Below are positions 27,459 through 36,832 of a stretch of DNA of 64,000 nucleotides, one piece after another (position 1 is the first letter of the stretch; the number at the start of each line of letters is the position of its first letter). Under the pieces are notes generated by a model. That model saw only the letters and a list, made by a program, of their open reading frames with translations. It ran no database searches and was not told the DNA's origin. A program made the translations under genes and the position numbers. This DNA is from CAVRGQ01 sp963720785 (GTDB taxonomy: Bacteria; Actinomycetota; Acidimicrobiia; IMCC26256; DASPTH01): assembly GCA_963720785.1 (NCBI GenBank), contig CAVRGQ010000009.1, forward strand, positions 620,001-684,000, in the 5' to 3' direction.

Positions 27459-28216
27459 CCACGCCCACACTCCCCGATCAACTCCGAGCGATCGTCGACG
27501 CCGTCGACACCCCGACCTTCGCCGACATCCGCACCCACGCGACCGTGCCGCAGCGCACGCGATCGCCGCGCACCCGTGTCGCCATCGCCCTCGCCGTTGT
27601 GCTGCTCCTGCTCGCCATCGGCGCCGGTGTGGTCGCGCTCCTCGATCGTGCGGAGAAAACGGGGCCGGTCCGTCGCCCGGTCGCAACGACGATGCCCACG
27701 CATTGCATCATCACGATCACCAACTACGCAGGATGCGAGATGACGGCGAAGCAGGCGCAGCGGTACCTCGGATTCCGCCCGCGGGTCCCGCGGAACGTCC
27801 CCGCGGGATGGGTGCGGCAACCGTCGCGCCTCAAGATCTACCGATCGCAGTTCGACCCTGCCTCGCTGCCGGCTGGTACCACCGAAGTCACCGAGTTCTT
27901 CCAGACCTGGGCACCACCCGGAAGTCCTGCGGTCGCCGACCGGCCCGCGAACGTCACGTGCACGCCGGTTCTCGTCGTACGCCAGCGGATGGCGCTGGTG
28001 GGCGAGGACGCCCTCCGCACCGATGCCGGCACCGTTGATCTCGGAAGTGGCCGGGTGGTCAACGGAACGCTCGGGCCCACGGCCTGCCTACCGGGTGACC
28101 CCGCCGCCCCTTACGGAGACCTGTTCTGGAGCGATCAGGGTCGGTACTACAGCGTCACCGGGAACGGCATCCCGAACGAGCAGCTCCTTACCATCGCGAG
28201 GTCCCTCGACCGCTGA
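27455..28216 (+). CDS. Single-pass membrane protein coupled to the sigma factor (possible anti-sigma)
   Basis: 253 residues. A short cytosolic part (about 40 residues) precedes one transmembrane helix (IALAVVLLLLAIGAGVVALL). The exported part of about 180 residues holds four Cys (HCIITI, AGCEM, VTCTPV, TACLPG) and no enzyme motif that I recognise. ATGA overlap with the sigma gene suggests it senses an outside signal and holds the sigma factor. However, its cytosolic segment is shorter than a usual anti-sigma domain and lacks the zinc HxxxCxxC motif, so that role is only an inference. Confidence 0.65.
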   Translation: MTTPTLPDQLRAIVDAVDTPTFADIRTHATVPQRTRSPRTRVAIALAVVLLLLAIGAGVVALLDRAEKTGPVRRPVATTMPTHCIITITNYAGCEMTAKQAQRYLGFRPRVPRNVPAGWVRQPSRLKIYRSQFDPASLPAGTTEVTEFFQTWAPPGSPAVADRPANVTCTPVLVVRQRMALVGEDALRTDAGTVDLGSGRVVNGTLGPTACLPGDPAAPYGDLFWSDQGRYYSVTGNGIPNEQLLTIARSLDR

Positions 28217-28334
28217 CCAGCGGACGGGACGCCGGGTGCCGCCGACGAAGCCTTCGGCCGAGCGAGCGCAGCGATGCGAGACCGTCGCGAGGAGGCGGTG
28301 CCCGGTGGTCCGGGCGCGGGACGCAGAACGAGGG

Positions 28335-29693
28335 CTACGAAGCCGCGTCGGCGAGCAGCTCGCTCAACGACGGGTGCACCAGCAGCGAGTCGACGATGTC
28401 CTCGACCTTGAGGTTGTTGGTGACCGCCACCGCGACCACCGCGATCAGCTCCGCGGCCGCGGCACTGCCGACGATCGATCCGCCGAGCACGACGCCGGTC
28501 GACGGGTCGGAGATCAGCTTCACGAAGCCGCGGGTGTCGCCCTTGATGAACGCCTTGGCGTTCGCGGTGTAGGGCACCTTGGTCACGCGGATCTTGCGGC
28601 CGCTCGAGAACGCCTCGGCCTCGGCGAGACCGACGTCGGCGATCTCCGGCACGGTGAACACCGCGGACGCGGCCTTGTCGTAGTCGAGATGACGGTGCGG
28701 GCGGTTGTGCAGGCCCATGAGGTGCTCGGCGATCTTGCGCCCCTGCATCGACGCCACCGACGACAGCGGTAGCTTGCCCGACACGTCGCCCGCCGCGTAG
28801 ATGTGCGGCACGTTCGACAGGCAGTTGTGGTTCACGTTCACGTAGCCGTAGTCGTCGAGCGCGACGCCGGCCTGGTCGAGGCCGAGGCCCTCGGTGTTGG
28901 GGATGGACCCCACCGCCAGCAGCGCGTGCGAACCCTCGACGACGCGGCCGTCCTCACAACTCACGCGCACGACGTCGCCCTCGCGCTCCACCGCGGTGGC
29001 GTGTGCGCCCTTGAGCAGCGCGATGCCGTGTTCGAGGAACGCCTCCTCGAGCGCCGACGCGACCTCGGCGTCCTTGATCGGCAGCACCTGCTGGCGCGAC
29101 ACCAGCAGCGACACCCGCGAACCGAGCGACTCGAACAGGTGGGTGAACTCCACGCCGGTCACACCGGAGCCGACGACCACCACGTGCTCGGGGATCTCCG
29201 GCGGCGGGTAGGCGTCGCGCGTGGTGAGCACCCGCTCGTGGTCGACGGGCACGAAGTCGGGAACCCGCGGGCGCGACCCGGTGGCGACCAGCACGAAGTC
29301 GGCCTCGAGCTCCTCGATGCCGTTGATCGTCTCGGTCACCACCTCGTGGGGGCCCTTGAACGTGCCGGTGCCCTTGATCACCCGCACGCCCTGCGACTCG
29401 AGCTGCGACGAGATGTTGCGGTGCAGGTGCTCCTCGATCGACGCCACCCGCACGCGCAGCGCGTCGATGTCGAGACTGCCCTCCGCGGTGAGGCCCATGG
29501 ACTGGGCCCGCTGCAGCTCCACCAGCTCACGCCCGGTGGCGATGAGCGCCTTCGACGGGATGCAGTCCCACAGATGGGCGGCACCCCCCACAATGTCGCG
29601 CTCGATCATCGTGACCTCGGCGCCCAGCGTGGCGGCGACACTCGCGCAGGTGTTGCCGGCGGGTCCCCCGCCGATGATCACGAGTCGGGACAT
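28335..29693 (-). CDS. lpdA: LpdA-type FAD flavoprotein, NAD(P)H:quinone reductase-like
   Basis: 452 residues. Two-dinucleotide-binding flavoprotein fold: LVIIGGGPAGNTCASVAATL (FAD), HVVVVGSGVTGVEFTHLF (NAD(P)), IYAAGDVSGKLPLSSVA (FAD), and a dimerisation domain with TVPEIADVGLAE and LVHPSLSELL. In place of the redox disulfide GGTCLNVGCIPSK it has GGAAHLWDCIPSKA, so only the second Cys remains. That is the arrangement of mycobacterial LpdA (Rv3303c), which reduces quinones rather than lipoamide. Soluble transhydrogenase (SthA) is the main alternative. Confidence 0.85.
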   Translation of the reverse strand: MSRLVIIGGGPAGNTCASVAATLGAEVTMIERDIVGGAAHLWDCIPSKALIATGRELVELQRAQSMGLTAEGSLDIDALRVRVASIEEHLHRNISSQLESQGVRVIKGTGTFKGPHEVVTETINGIEELEADFVLVATGSRPRVPDFVPVDHERVLTTRDAYPPPEIPEHVVVVGSGVTGVEFTHLFESLGSRVSLLVSRQQVLPIKDAEVASALEEAFLEHGIALLKGAHATAVEREGDVVRVSCEDGRVVEGSHALLAVGSIPNTEGLGLDQAGVALDDYGYVNVNHNCLSNVPHIYAAGDVSGKLPLSSVASMQGRKIAEHLMGLHNRPHRHLDYDKAASAVFTVPEIADVGLAEAEAFSSGRKIRVTKVPYTANAKAFIKGDTRGFVKLISDPSTGVVLGGSIVGSAAAAELIAVVAVAVTNNLKVEDIVDSLLVHPSLSELLADAAS

Positions 29694-29748
29694 ACCCCCG
29701 ATGGTAGGGGCGATACCGGGGCTTCCCGGCACGCGTAACCTGCTCGCA

Positions 29749-30577
29749 ATGTCGCAGCACTCCGCCGAGCTCCGGCACGACCAGCTCGCTGGACGGGCCG
29801 TGATCGTGGCCGCGGGGCGTGCCGCCCGACCCCACCAGTTCGCAGCAGCTCCCGACGAAGAGCGCAGCGCCGCGTGCCCGTTCTGCCCGGGTAACGAGGG
29901 CGACACGCCCCCGGAGCGTGTGCGCACCGGCGCCGGCCCCGCCGACACGCCCGGCTGGCGCGTGCCGTGCGTTCCCGAACCTCTACCCCATCGTCGGCGG
30001 CAAGGGCGCGGGGCCCGGCGCGACCGGCGCGGACGAGGTGGTCGCGTTGTCGCCCGACCATCGGGCGTCGTTCGCGCAGCTCGACGACGACCAGGCCGCC
30101 GAGGTGTTCACCGTGTTGCGCGACCGTGTGCGCGCCCACCTCGATGCCGGACACGCATTCGCGCTCGCGATCGTCAACCACCGACGCGCCGCCGGCGCGT
30201 CGATCGCGCACCCGCACGCGGAGGTGCTCGCGCTCGACTTCGTGCCGCCCGCGGTCGCCGCGGGGCTGGCGCGCTTCCGCGACGCGGGCGACGACCTCGT
30301 GCTCGCCGACGCACACGCCGGCAGCCCCCTCTTCGACGACGGCGCCCCCGCCGCGCACCCGGGCGTGCTCGTGTGGAGCCCGTACGCGGCATCGTCACCC
30401 GGGATGGTGCGGGTCGCGCTCGCCGGCGCGGGCCCGAGCTTCGCGGCAGCCACCGACGCGCAGGCCGCCGCCATGGGTCGCGCCGCGTGCGAGGTGCTCG
30501 CCCGCCTCGGTGCGTGGATGGCCGACCCGCCGTACAACCTGGTCGTGCACACCTTTCCACCCTCGCTCGTCCGCTAG
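29749..30577 (+). CDS. GalT/HIT-superfamily nucleotidyltransferase-like protein, frameshifted
   Basis: About 275 residues once one extra C at about 29964-29965 is removed. The N-terminal frame ends at GPADTPGWRV and the next frame resumes as RAFPNLYPIVGG. ACPFCPGNE is a zinc-type CxxC as in galactose-1-phosphate uridylyltransferases. SIAHPHAEVLAL holds the HxH of the HIT active site, but reads HPHAE rather than the HPHGQ of true GalT. It is shorter than classical GalT (about 340), so the substrate may differ. It is divergent from lpdA across 55 bases. Confidence 0.8.
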
Positions 30578-30580
30578 CCC

Positions 30581-30715
30581 GTGCCTGCGCACTGGTACGT
30601 GGAGATCACGCCGAGGATCTCGGTCGTGGCGGGATTCGAACAGGGCACCGGGGTGTTGGTGAACACAGTGCCGCCGGAGCAGGCGGCCGACGCCATCAGG
30701 AGCGCCACGCTGTGA
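30581..30715 (+). CDS. Candidate 44-residue protein of unknown function
   Basis: Short frame from GTG 30581, 3 bases after the GalT/HIT stop, ending in a GTGA overlap with the SRPBCC start. The sequence begins PAHWYVEITPRIS and ends PPEQAADAIRSATL, with no hydrophobic helix. Its placement without gaps between two genes supports a real coupled frame. Its size and lack of a recognised family keep confidence low. Confidence 0.4.
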   Translation: MPAHWYVEITPRISVVAGFEQGTGVLVNTVPPEQAADAIRSATL

Positions 30716-31179
30716 GCACCACCATCCACATCGCCGTGATGATCGACGCCGATCCCGACGCCGTGTGGCGCGCGGTGGAGCGCATCGAGTCGCACGTGGA
30801 CTGGATGGCCGACGCCGAGACCATCACCTTCCGCAGCGAGGCTCACTCCGGCGTGGGCGCCGAGTTCGACTGCCTCACCAAGATCGGGCCGTTGCACACC
30901 ACCGACCGCTTCGTCGTCACCCGCTGGGACCCGGGCGTGGCCATGGGCATCGAGCACCGGGGCGCGGTCACCGGCACCGGGGAGTTCACGCTCGCTCCCG
31001 TCGACGGGCCGGTCGGCGCCGGCGCACGCACCCAGTTCACCTGGGAGGAGACGCTGCGCTTTCCTTGGTGGCTCGGCGGCCCGGTGGGCGAGGTCGTGGG
31101 CAAGCCCGTGCTCGAGCGGATCTGGAAGGGCAACCTCCGCCGCTTGAAGACCAAAGTGGAGCGACCCTCGGTAGCGTGA
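30712..31179 (+). CDS. SRPBCC (START-like) superfamily protein
   Basis: 155 residues from GTG 30712. IHIAVMIDADPDAVWRAVER is the typical first strand and helix of polyketide-cyclase/START-like proteins. GVGAEFDCLTKIG and TQFTWEETLRFPWWLGG form the central sheet, and a C-terminal helix closes the hydrophobic pocket (GNLRRLKTKVE). It binds a small hydrophobic ligand, with no catalytic residue identifiable. It is followed 26 bases later by the tandem hydrolases. Confidence 0.82.
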   Translation: MSTTIHIAVMIDADPDAVWRAVERIESHVDWMADAETITFRSEAHSGVGAEFDCLTKIGPLHTTDRFVVTRWDPGVAMGIEHRGAVTGTGEFTLAPVDGPVGAGARTQFTWEETLRFPWWLGGPVGEVVGKPVLERIWKGNLRRLKTKVERPSVA

Positions 31180-31205
31180 CGCCCCACTGCCACCCCGGGG
31201 GACGA

Positions 31206-32712
31206 ATGCGCACCAAGGCAATCCTGATGAGCGTGGCTCTGCTGGTCACGCTGCTCGTAGCGGCGGGTCCGGCGGCGGGCGCGAGCGGCGCCCGAACGGT
31301 GCCCGTCCCCTCGGTCGAGGGTCCGATCACCTCCGGGCGCGGCACCATCGCGCTCGTGTCGACCTCGATCGACCTCGCCGCCGCGGGGTACGAACAGGCG
31401 GAGTACTTCCTCTCCGGTACCGCCACCTCCTACACCACGCCGGTCGACCCGGGCGCCGACGGCCGGTGGACGGTCGCGCCGGCCGACACCTCGCCGTACA
31501 AGACCCGGGTCGTCGTGTACCGCCCGATCGACCCGGCGCGCTTCAACGGCACGGTGTACGTCGAGTGGCTCAACGTGAGCGGCGGCCTCGACGCCGCCCC
31601 CAACTGGATGCTGAGCCACCTCGAGCAGATGCGCGAGGGTGCCGCGTACGTCGGCGTGAGCGCGGCAGCGTGTCGGGATCGTCGGCAACGGCAAGAACCC
31701 GCTGATCGACGCGCAGACACTGCACACCGTCGATCCGGAGCGGTACGGCACGCTCGACATCCCGAGCGACAAGTACTCGTACGACATCTACTCGCAGGCG
31801 GGCGCCGCCGTTCGCGACCCGTCGACGCCGGTTCTCGGCGGCCTGCGCCCGAAGCACCTCATCGCGGTCGGCGAGTCGCGCGGTGCGATGTACCTCACGA
31901 GTTACCTGAACGCGATCGTCCCGACCACGAAGCAGATCTACGACGGGTACCTGCTCCACAGCCGCGCCGGGTTCGCCCCCGGATTCGACGGTGCGTCGTT
32001 GGAGGAAGGCCGGATCCCGGTCGCCCGCATCCGCACCGACCTCCGGGTGCCGGTGCTGACGTTCACGACCGAGGCCGACCTGGTGCTGCTCAAGTATGCC
32101 GACGCCCGCCAGCCCGACTCGGCGCGCTTCCGTGACTGGGAGGTGGCGGGCGCCTCGCACTACGACACCTACGGTCTCGGCCTCGGCGCCAAGGACACCG
32201 GCGACGGCACGGCCGATGCGGCGGCGTTCCAGACCATGATCACCACGGTGCAGTCGCCGTACCCGGGCATCATCGACTGCGCCGCGCCCATCAATGCCGG
32301 CCCCCAGACCTACGTCCTGCGGGCGGCGGTGGCCGCGCTGGACCGGTGGGTCACCACGGGCACACCCCCGCCGCGGTCGCCGCGACTGAAGCTCAACCCG
32401 AAGGACCCGGCGGTGTACCTCACCGACGCCGACGGGAACGCGCAGGGCGGGATCCGCACGCCCCACGTCGACGCGCCGATCGCGACCCTCTCCGGCCTCG
32501 GGCAGTCGGGGAGCGGCTACTGCTACCTGTTCGGCACCACCAAGCCCTTCGACCCGGCGAAGCTCGCCGAGCTGTACCCCACGCACGCGGTGTTCGTGCG
32601 AGAGTGGCGGCGCGCGGTCCGGGCGGCGGTGAAGTCCGGGTTCGTGCTCGCGGCCGATGCACCTGGCCTCGAAGCCGCGGCCGAGCAGTCGACGATCGGG
32701 GGAGCAGCGTGA
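31206..32712 (+). CDS. Secreted alpha/beta-hydrolase domain protein, frameshifted (paralogue 1)
   Basis: About 501 residues when one extra G at about 31664-31665 is removed: the first frame ends near YVGVSA and the next continues QRVGIVGNGKNPLID. N-terminal signal peptide MRTKAILMSVALLVTLLVAA. Shared blocks with the next gene: RFNGTVYVEWLNVSGGLDA, YSYDIYSQAGAAV, the nucleophile elbow GESRGAMYLTSY, and LSGLGQSGSGYCYLFG. It belongs to the alpha/beta-hydrolase family with the EWLNVSGG and GES signatures (Pfam Abhydrolase_10). The substrate is unknown. It ends in a GTGA overlap with paralogue 2. Confidence 0.82.
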
Positions 32713-34112
32713 GCAGCACGACCGTCACCGAGCTCACCGCGGGGCTCGGGCCCGTCGTCGCCACCACGTTGTTCGACCTCACGCCGCTCGGGTACACGCA
32801 GGCCGAGTTCGCCCTCGCGGGCACCGCCGCGGCGTATGAGCGCCACCACGCCGACGTGCGGGTGATCGAGCACGCCGAGTTCACGACCCGCCTGCTCGTG
32901 TACCGCCCCACGGATCCCGCGCGTGGCAACGGCACCGTGTGGGTGGAGTGGCTCAACGTGAGTGGTGGTCTCGACGCCGGCCCCGACTGGACCTTCGCCC
33001 ACACCGAGCTGATGCGTCAGGGCGCCGCGTGGATCGGCGTGTCGTGCCAGCACCTCGGCGTCCACGGGGGTGACGGCCTGGTGATGCCGGGCAACGGCGG
33101 GCTGCGCTCGGTGAGCCCCGAGCGCTATGAGTCGCTGCACCACCCGGGCGACCGCTTCTCCTACGACATCTACTCGCAGGCCGGCGCCGCGGTGCGCGCC
33201 GACGCGGCCACGCTGCTCCCCGGGTTCACGGTCGAGCGCGTGCTCGCGATCGGCGAGTCGCAGAGCGCGTTCCGCCTCACCACCTACGTCAACGACATCG
33301 ACGCCGACGCGCAGGTGTACGACGCGTTCCTCGTGCACGCGCGCGGCGGTCCCGACGTGCCGCTCGACGACGACTCCCCCGCGCTCTCGTTCGACCGCCC
33401 ACCCGTGCCGTTCCGTGGCGACCTCCGTGTGCCGGTGCTGTGCGTGGAAGCGGAGACCGACCTCATCGTGCTCGGCTACCTCCCCGCGCGGCAGCCCGAC
33501 GACGATCACCTCGTCACGTGGGAGGTCGCAGGCACGTCGCACGCCGACGTGTACACGTTCGGCGCGGGGATGGTCGACACCGGCGCGCTCCCGATCGACG
33601 AGCTCGCCGCCGCGTGGACACCGCTCGACGAGTACTTCGGGACGAAGCTGCAGGCGCCCGTGAACGCGGGGCCGCAGCACTACGTGGTGAACGCGGCGGT
33701 CGCGCACCTCGACCGCTGGGTGCGCGACGGCGTGCGCCCGCCGGCGGGCGGCGACCAGCTCGCGATCCGCATCGGCAAGGACAAGGTCGACTACCGGCCC
33801 GACGAGCACGGCAACGCCATCGGCGGCGTGCGCACCCCGCACGTCGACGTGCCGGTGGCGGTGCTCTCCGGCCTCGGCAACTCGGGTGGCCCGATGGCCC
33901 ACCTGTGCGGGCGCACCGTGCCCTTCGCCCCGAAGAAGTTGCGCCGTCTCTACCGCGACCGCGACGACTACCTCGCCCGGTACGCCGCCGCCACCGCCGC
34001 GGCCGTCACCCGCGGCCACGTGCTCGCCGCCGACGAACCCGAGATCAACGCCCTCGCGTCAGCCCTCTGCCCCCTCGACTATCCGTTTTGGCGTCACCAC
34101 GTGCCGCTATAG
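32709..34112 (+). CDS. Alpha/beta-hydrolase domain protein (paralogue 2, no signal peptide)
   Basis: 467 residues from GTG 32709 inside the previous stop. It aligns along its length with the upstream gene (TVWVEWLNVSGGLDAGPDW, FSYDIYSQAGAAVRAD, nucleophile elbow AIGESQSAFRLTTYV, EVAGTSHADVY with a candidate catalytic His). It starts directly with the hydrolase domain, so one copy is exported and one cytosolic. The tandem arrangement indicates duplication. The end of the gene lies inside the palindrome at 34085-34134. Confidence 0.85.
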   Translation: MSSTTVTELTAGLGPVVATTLFDLTPLGYTQAEFALAGTAAAYERHHADVRVIEHAEFTTRLLVYRPTDPARGNGTVWVEWLNVSGGLDAGPDWTFAHTELMRQGAAWIGVSCQHLGVHGGDGLVMPGNGGLRSVSPERYESLHHPGDRFSYDIYSQAGAAVRADAATLLPGFTVERVLAIGESQSAFRLTTYVNDIDADAQVYDAFLVHARGGPDVPLDDDSPALSFDRPPVPFRGDLRVPVLCVEAETDLIVLGYLPARQPDDDHLVTWEVAGTSHADVYTFGAGMVDTGALPIDELAAAWTPLDEYFGTKLQAPVNAGPQHYVVNAAVAHLDRWVRDGVRPPAGGDQLAIRIGKDKVDYRPDEHGNAIGGVRTPHVDVPVAVLSGLGNSGGPMAHLCGRTVPFAPKKLRRLYRDRDDYLARYAAATAAAVTRGHVLAADEPEINALASALCPLDYPFWRHHVPL

Positions 34113-34134
34113 CGACATCTGGTGACGCCAAAAC
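34085..34134. repeat. Nested intergenic palindrome A
   Basis: A perfect 15-base inverted repeat: GTTTTGGCGTCACCA at 34085-34099 and its complement at 34120-34134. The self-complementary decamer CGCTATAGCG sits at 34105-34114 in the loop. It spans the stop of the plus-strand hydrolase, just before the 3' end of the minus-strand enoyl-CoA hydratase. There is no T-run outside the stem, so it is not a classic terminator. A similar element lies at 46106-46154. Confidence 0.85.
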
Positions 34135-34150
34135 AAGAGGGGTGGAGGGT

Positions 34151-34933
34151 CTAGCGGCCGGAGAAGGTGGCCTTGCCGGGGCCGTGCTCGAGGAAGCTGG
34201 CCACGCCGACGGTGGCGTCCTCGGTGCCGAAGGCCTCCACGAACTTCGCGGTCTCGAGGTCGAGGCCGTCGGCGAGCGCGCCGTCGAGGCCGGCGTCGAT
34301 GACGCGCTTGGCCAGGCCCATGGCGACGACCGCGCCGGTGCCGAGCTCGGCGGCCCACGCCAGCGCGGTGTCGAGGCATTCCGCCGCGGGCACGACCTTG
34401 TCGACGAGCCCGATCGTCGAGCGCCTCCTCGGCGCGCACGTGACGGCCGCTCCACACCAGCTCCTTGGTGCGCGCCGGGCCGATCAGCCGCGGTCGCGCG
34501 TCTGGGTGCCGCCACCGCCGGGGAAGATGCCGAGCTGGATCTCGGGGAAACCGAGGCGCGCGGTGTTGCCCGCGACGCGCAGGTCGCACGCGAGCGCGAC
34601 CTCGAACCCGCCGCCGAGCGCGAAGCCGTTCACCGCGGCGATCACCGGGCGCCCGATCGCGCCGAGTGCGTCCCCCGCGGCGCGGAAGGCCAAGCTGGCG
34701 GCACGGGCCGCGTCGGGCCCGGTGAACTCCGACACGTCGGCGCCGGCGGCGAACGCGCGCTCCCCACCGGTGACGACCACGGCCTTCACCTCGGGATCCG
34801 CGGCGATGGCCTCGGCGTGCGCGGCGAGCTGCTGCAGCATCGCGATGCACAGAGCGTTGAGCGGCGGGCGGTCGAGCTGCAACAGCACGACACCACCCGG
34901 GCGCGACTCACGGACGACGAAGGACTCGGACAT
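34151..34933 (-). CDS. Enoyl-CoA hydratase/isomerase, two frameshifts
   Basis: Crotonase-fold enzyme of about 260 residues, hydrating enoyl-CoA in beta-oxidation-type pathways. N-terminal part: VVLLQLDRPPLNAL, AFAAGADVSEF (oxyanion loop), AVNGFALGGGFEVALACDLR, LGIFPGGGGTQ. The frame is lost near 34485-34502 (one base missing or two extra), runs as RLIGPARTKELVWSGRHVRAEEALD, and shifts again at about 34415 (one extra C) into IGLVDKVVPAAECLDTALAW. All three pieces together cover the family without gaps. It is followed by its pathway partner, the hydroxyacyl-CoA dehydrogenase gene, at 34969 upstream. Confidence 0.85.
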
Positions 34934-34968
34934 GAGTGGCAGCTCCTGCGGCGGAGGTCAGCGAGTGG

Positions 34969-35835
34969 TCAGCGGGTGTAGGAGAAGAAGCCGCGTCCGG
35001 TCTTGCGGCCGAGGAGGTTGGCCTCGACCATGCGCGACAGAAGCGGCGGCGACGAGTACAGGGGCTCCTTGAACTCGTCGTACATGGAGTCGGCGACGTG
35101 CTTGATGGTGTCGAGACCGATCATGTCGGCGAGGGCGAGCGGGCCCATCGGGTGCGAGCAGCCCTCCACCATGCCGGCGTCGATGTCCTCGGCGGACGCG
35201 AAGCCCGACTCGAGCATGCGGATCGCCGAGATCACGTAGGGCACGAACAGCGCGTTGACGATGAAACCGGCGCGGTCCTGGGAGCGGATGACGTGCTTGT
35301 CGAGCACGCCGGTGATGTAGTCCTCGGCGCGGTTCACCACGTCGACGTCGGTGACGATCGACGGGATGAGCTCCACGAGGCGCATGACCGGCACCGGGTT
35401 GAAGAAGTGCAGACCGAGCACGTGGTCGGGCCGGCTGGTGGCCATCGCCAGCTTCATGATCGGGATCGACGACGTGTTGGAGGCGATGATCGCCTCGTCG
35501 TCGATGAGCGCCTTGCCGAGGGTGGAGAAGATCTCGACCTTCTCCTCCTCGATCTCGCGCACCGCCTCGATCACCAGCTGGCGATCCGCGAGCTCGTTGA
35601 GGTCGGTGACGAAGCCGATGCGAGCGAGCGCGGCATCACGGGCGGAAGCTTCGAGCTTGCCCCGGTCGACGGCCCGGTTGAGCGACGACTCGATGCGGTC
35701 ACGCCCGGCGGCGGCGGCCGCGGCATTCATCTCGCAGACGAGGACCGACGAGCCCATCTTGGCTGCGACCTCGGCGATGCCGGCGCCCATGAGGCCCGCG
35801 CCGACCACGCCCACTCGTTCGATCGCCTCGCTCAT
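34969..35835 (-). CDS. 3-hydroxybutyryl-CoA (3-hydroxyacyl-CoA) dehydrogenase
   Basis: 288 residues. NAD fold VGVVGAGLMGAGIAEVAAKMG, IASNTSSIPIMKLA, LHFFNPVPVMRLVELI (catalytic His), FIVNALFVPYVISAIRM, and a dimerisation domain with HPMGPLALADMIGLDT. The stand-alone short form matches FadB2/Hbd. Its ATG overlaps the MeaB stop (ATGA), and enoyl-CoA hydratase follows, so the order meaB-hbd-echA suggests acyl-CoA breakdown feeding propionyl/methylmalonyl-CoA metabolism. Confidence 0.93.
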   Translation of the reverse strand: MSEAIERVGVVGAGLMGAGIAEVAAKMGSSVLVCEMNAAAAAAGRDRIESSLNRAVDRGKLEASARDAALARIGFVTDLNELADRQLVIEAVREIEEEKVEIFSTLGKALIDDEAIIASNTSSIPIMKLAMATSRPDHVLGLHFFNPVPVMRLVELIPSIVTDVDVVNRAEDYITGVLDKHVIRSQDRAGFIVNALFVPYVISAIRMLESGFASAEDIDAGMVEGCSHPMGPLALADMIGLDTIKHVADSMYDEFKEPLYSSPPLLSRMVEANLLGRKTGRGFFSYTR

Positions 35836-36805
35836 CTCGCTCCTCCGCGGTCGGCGCCCTCGTCCCAGGCTCCGGCCTGGAGAAGGGTCGCCGCTGTGTA
35901 GAGATCAAGGTCACCATCGGCAACCTGCCGGCTCACCGTAGCGAACCGGGGACCTTCACAGACAGTTGCGGCCCGGGCCACGGCCCCCTCCACCACCAGG
36001 GCCCGCAGCTCGTCGGTGATCCGCCGGGCCCGGCGGGCGGCCAGCTCCCCCGTGCCCTCCAGGTGCGCCCGGTGGGCCAGCACGGCGGCGAGCAGCTCGG
36101 GGGTGCCCCGGCCGGCGGTGGCCACGGTCTCGACCACGGGCGGCTCCCAGCCCCGGCCCGCCGCCAGCGAGAGCATCGCCCGGATGTCGCGGAGCGTGGC
36201 CGCGAGGCCGTCGCGGTCGGCCTTGTTGACCGCGAACACGTCGGCGATCTCCATCAGGCCTGCTTTGGCCGCCTGCACGCCGTCGCCCCAGCCGGGGTTC
36301 AGCACGACCACGGTGGTGTCGGCGGCGCCCGCCACCTCCACCTCGACCTGCCCCACCCCGACCGTCTCGACCAGCACCCAGTCGAAGCCGGCGGCCTCGA
36401 GCACCCGCACGGCCTGCGGCGTGCTGCGGGCCAGGCCGCCGAGGTGCCCACGAGTGGCCATCGAGCGCACGTAGACGTCGGGATCGGTGTCGTGGCCGGA
36501 CATCCGGACCCGGTCGCCGAGGATCGCGCCGCCCGAGAACGGGCTGCTCGGGTCGACCGCGAGCACGGCGACGCGGCGCGGGTTGCCCGCAACGCGCCGA
36601 CGAGGCGGTCGGTGAGGGTGCTCTTGCCCGCGCCGGGGGCGCCGGTGATGCCGACGGTGGCGGCGGGGTGCGGCGCGGTCGCCGGGAGGCCGGCCAGCGC
36701 GTCACGCGCGGCCTCGCCACCGTTCTCGACGACGGTCAGCAGCCGGGCGAGCGACCCTCGGTCACCGTCGCGCGCCGCGCCGAGGAGCGACGCGGAAGCA
36801 GTCAT
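35832..36805 (-). CDS. meaB: MeaB/ArgK G3E-family GTPase, methylmalonyl-CoA mutase chaperone, frameshifted
   Basis: About 325 residues. P-loop VGITGAPGAGKSTLTDRL in the first frame, then, after a lost base at about 36581-36590, VAVLAVDPSSPFSGGAILGD, VETVGVGQVEVEVAGAAD, and NKADRDG (NKxD guanine site). It guards adenosylcobalamin loading and reactivation of methylmalonyl-CoA mutase. No mutase gene is in the window. The GTPase core is intact on both sides of the break, so the break is probably a sequence error. Confidence 0.87.
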
Positions 36806-36832
36806 GGCCGGGCGGGCGCTCGGGGGTGGCGG

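Noticed and set aside
34085..34134. Intrinsic terminator at the hydrolase/enoyl-CoA hydratase junction
   Set aside because: The stem is long, but the T/A runs are inside the arms and no T-run follows on either strand; listed as a repeat instead.
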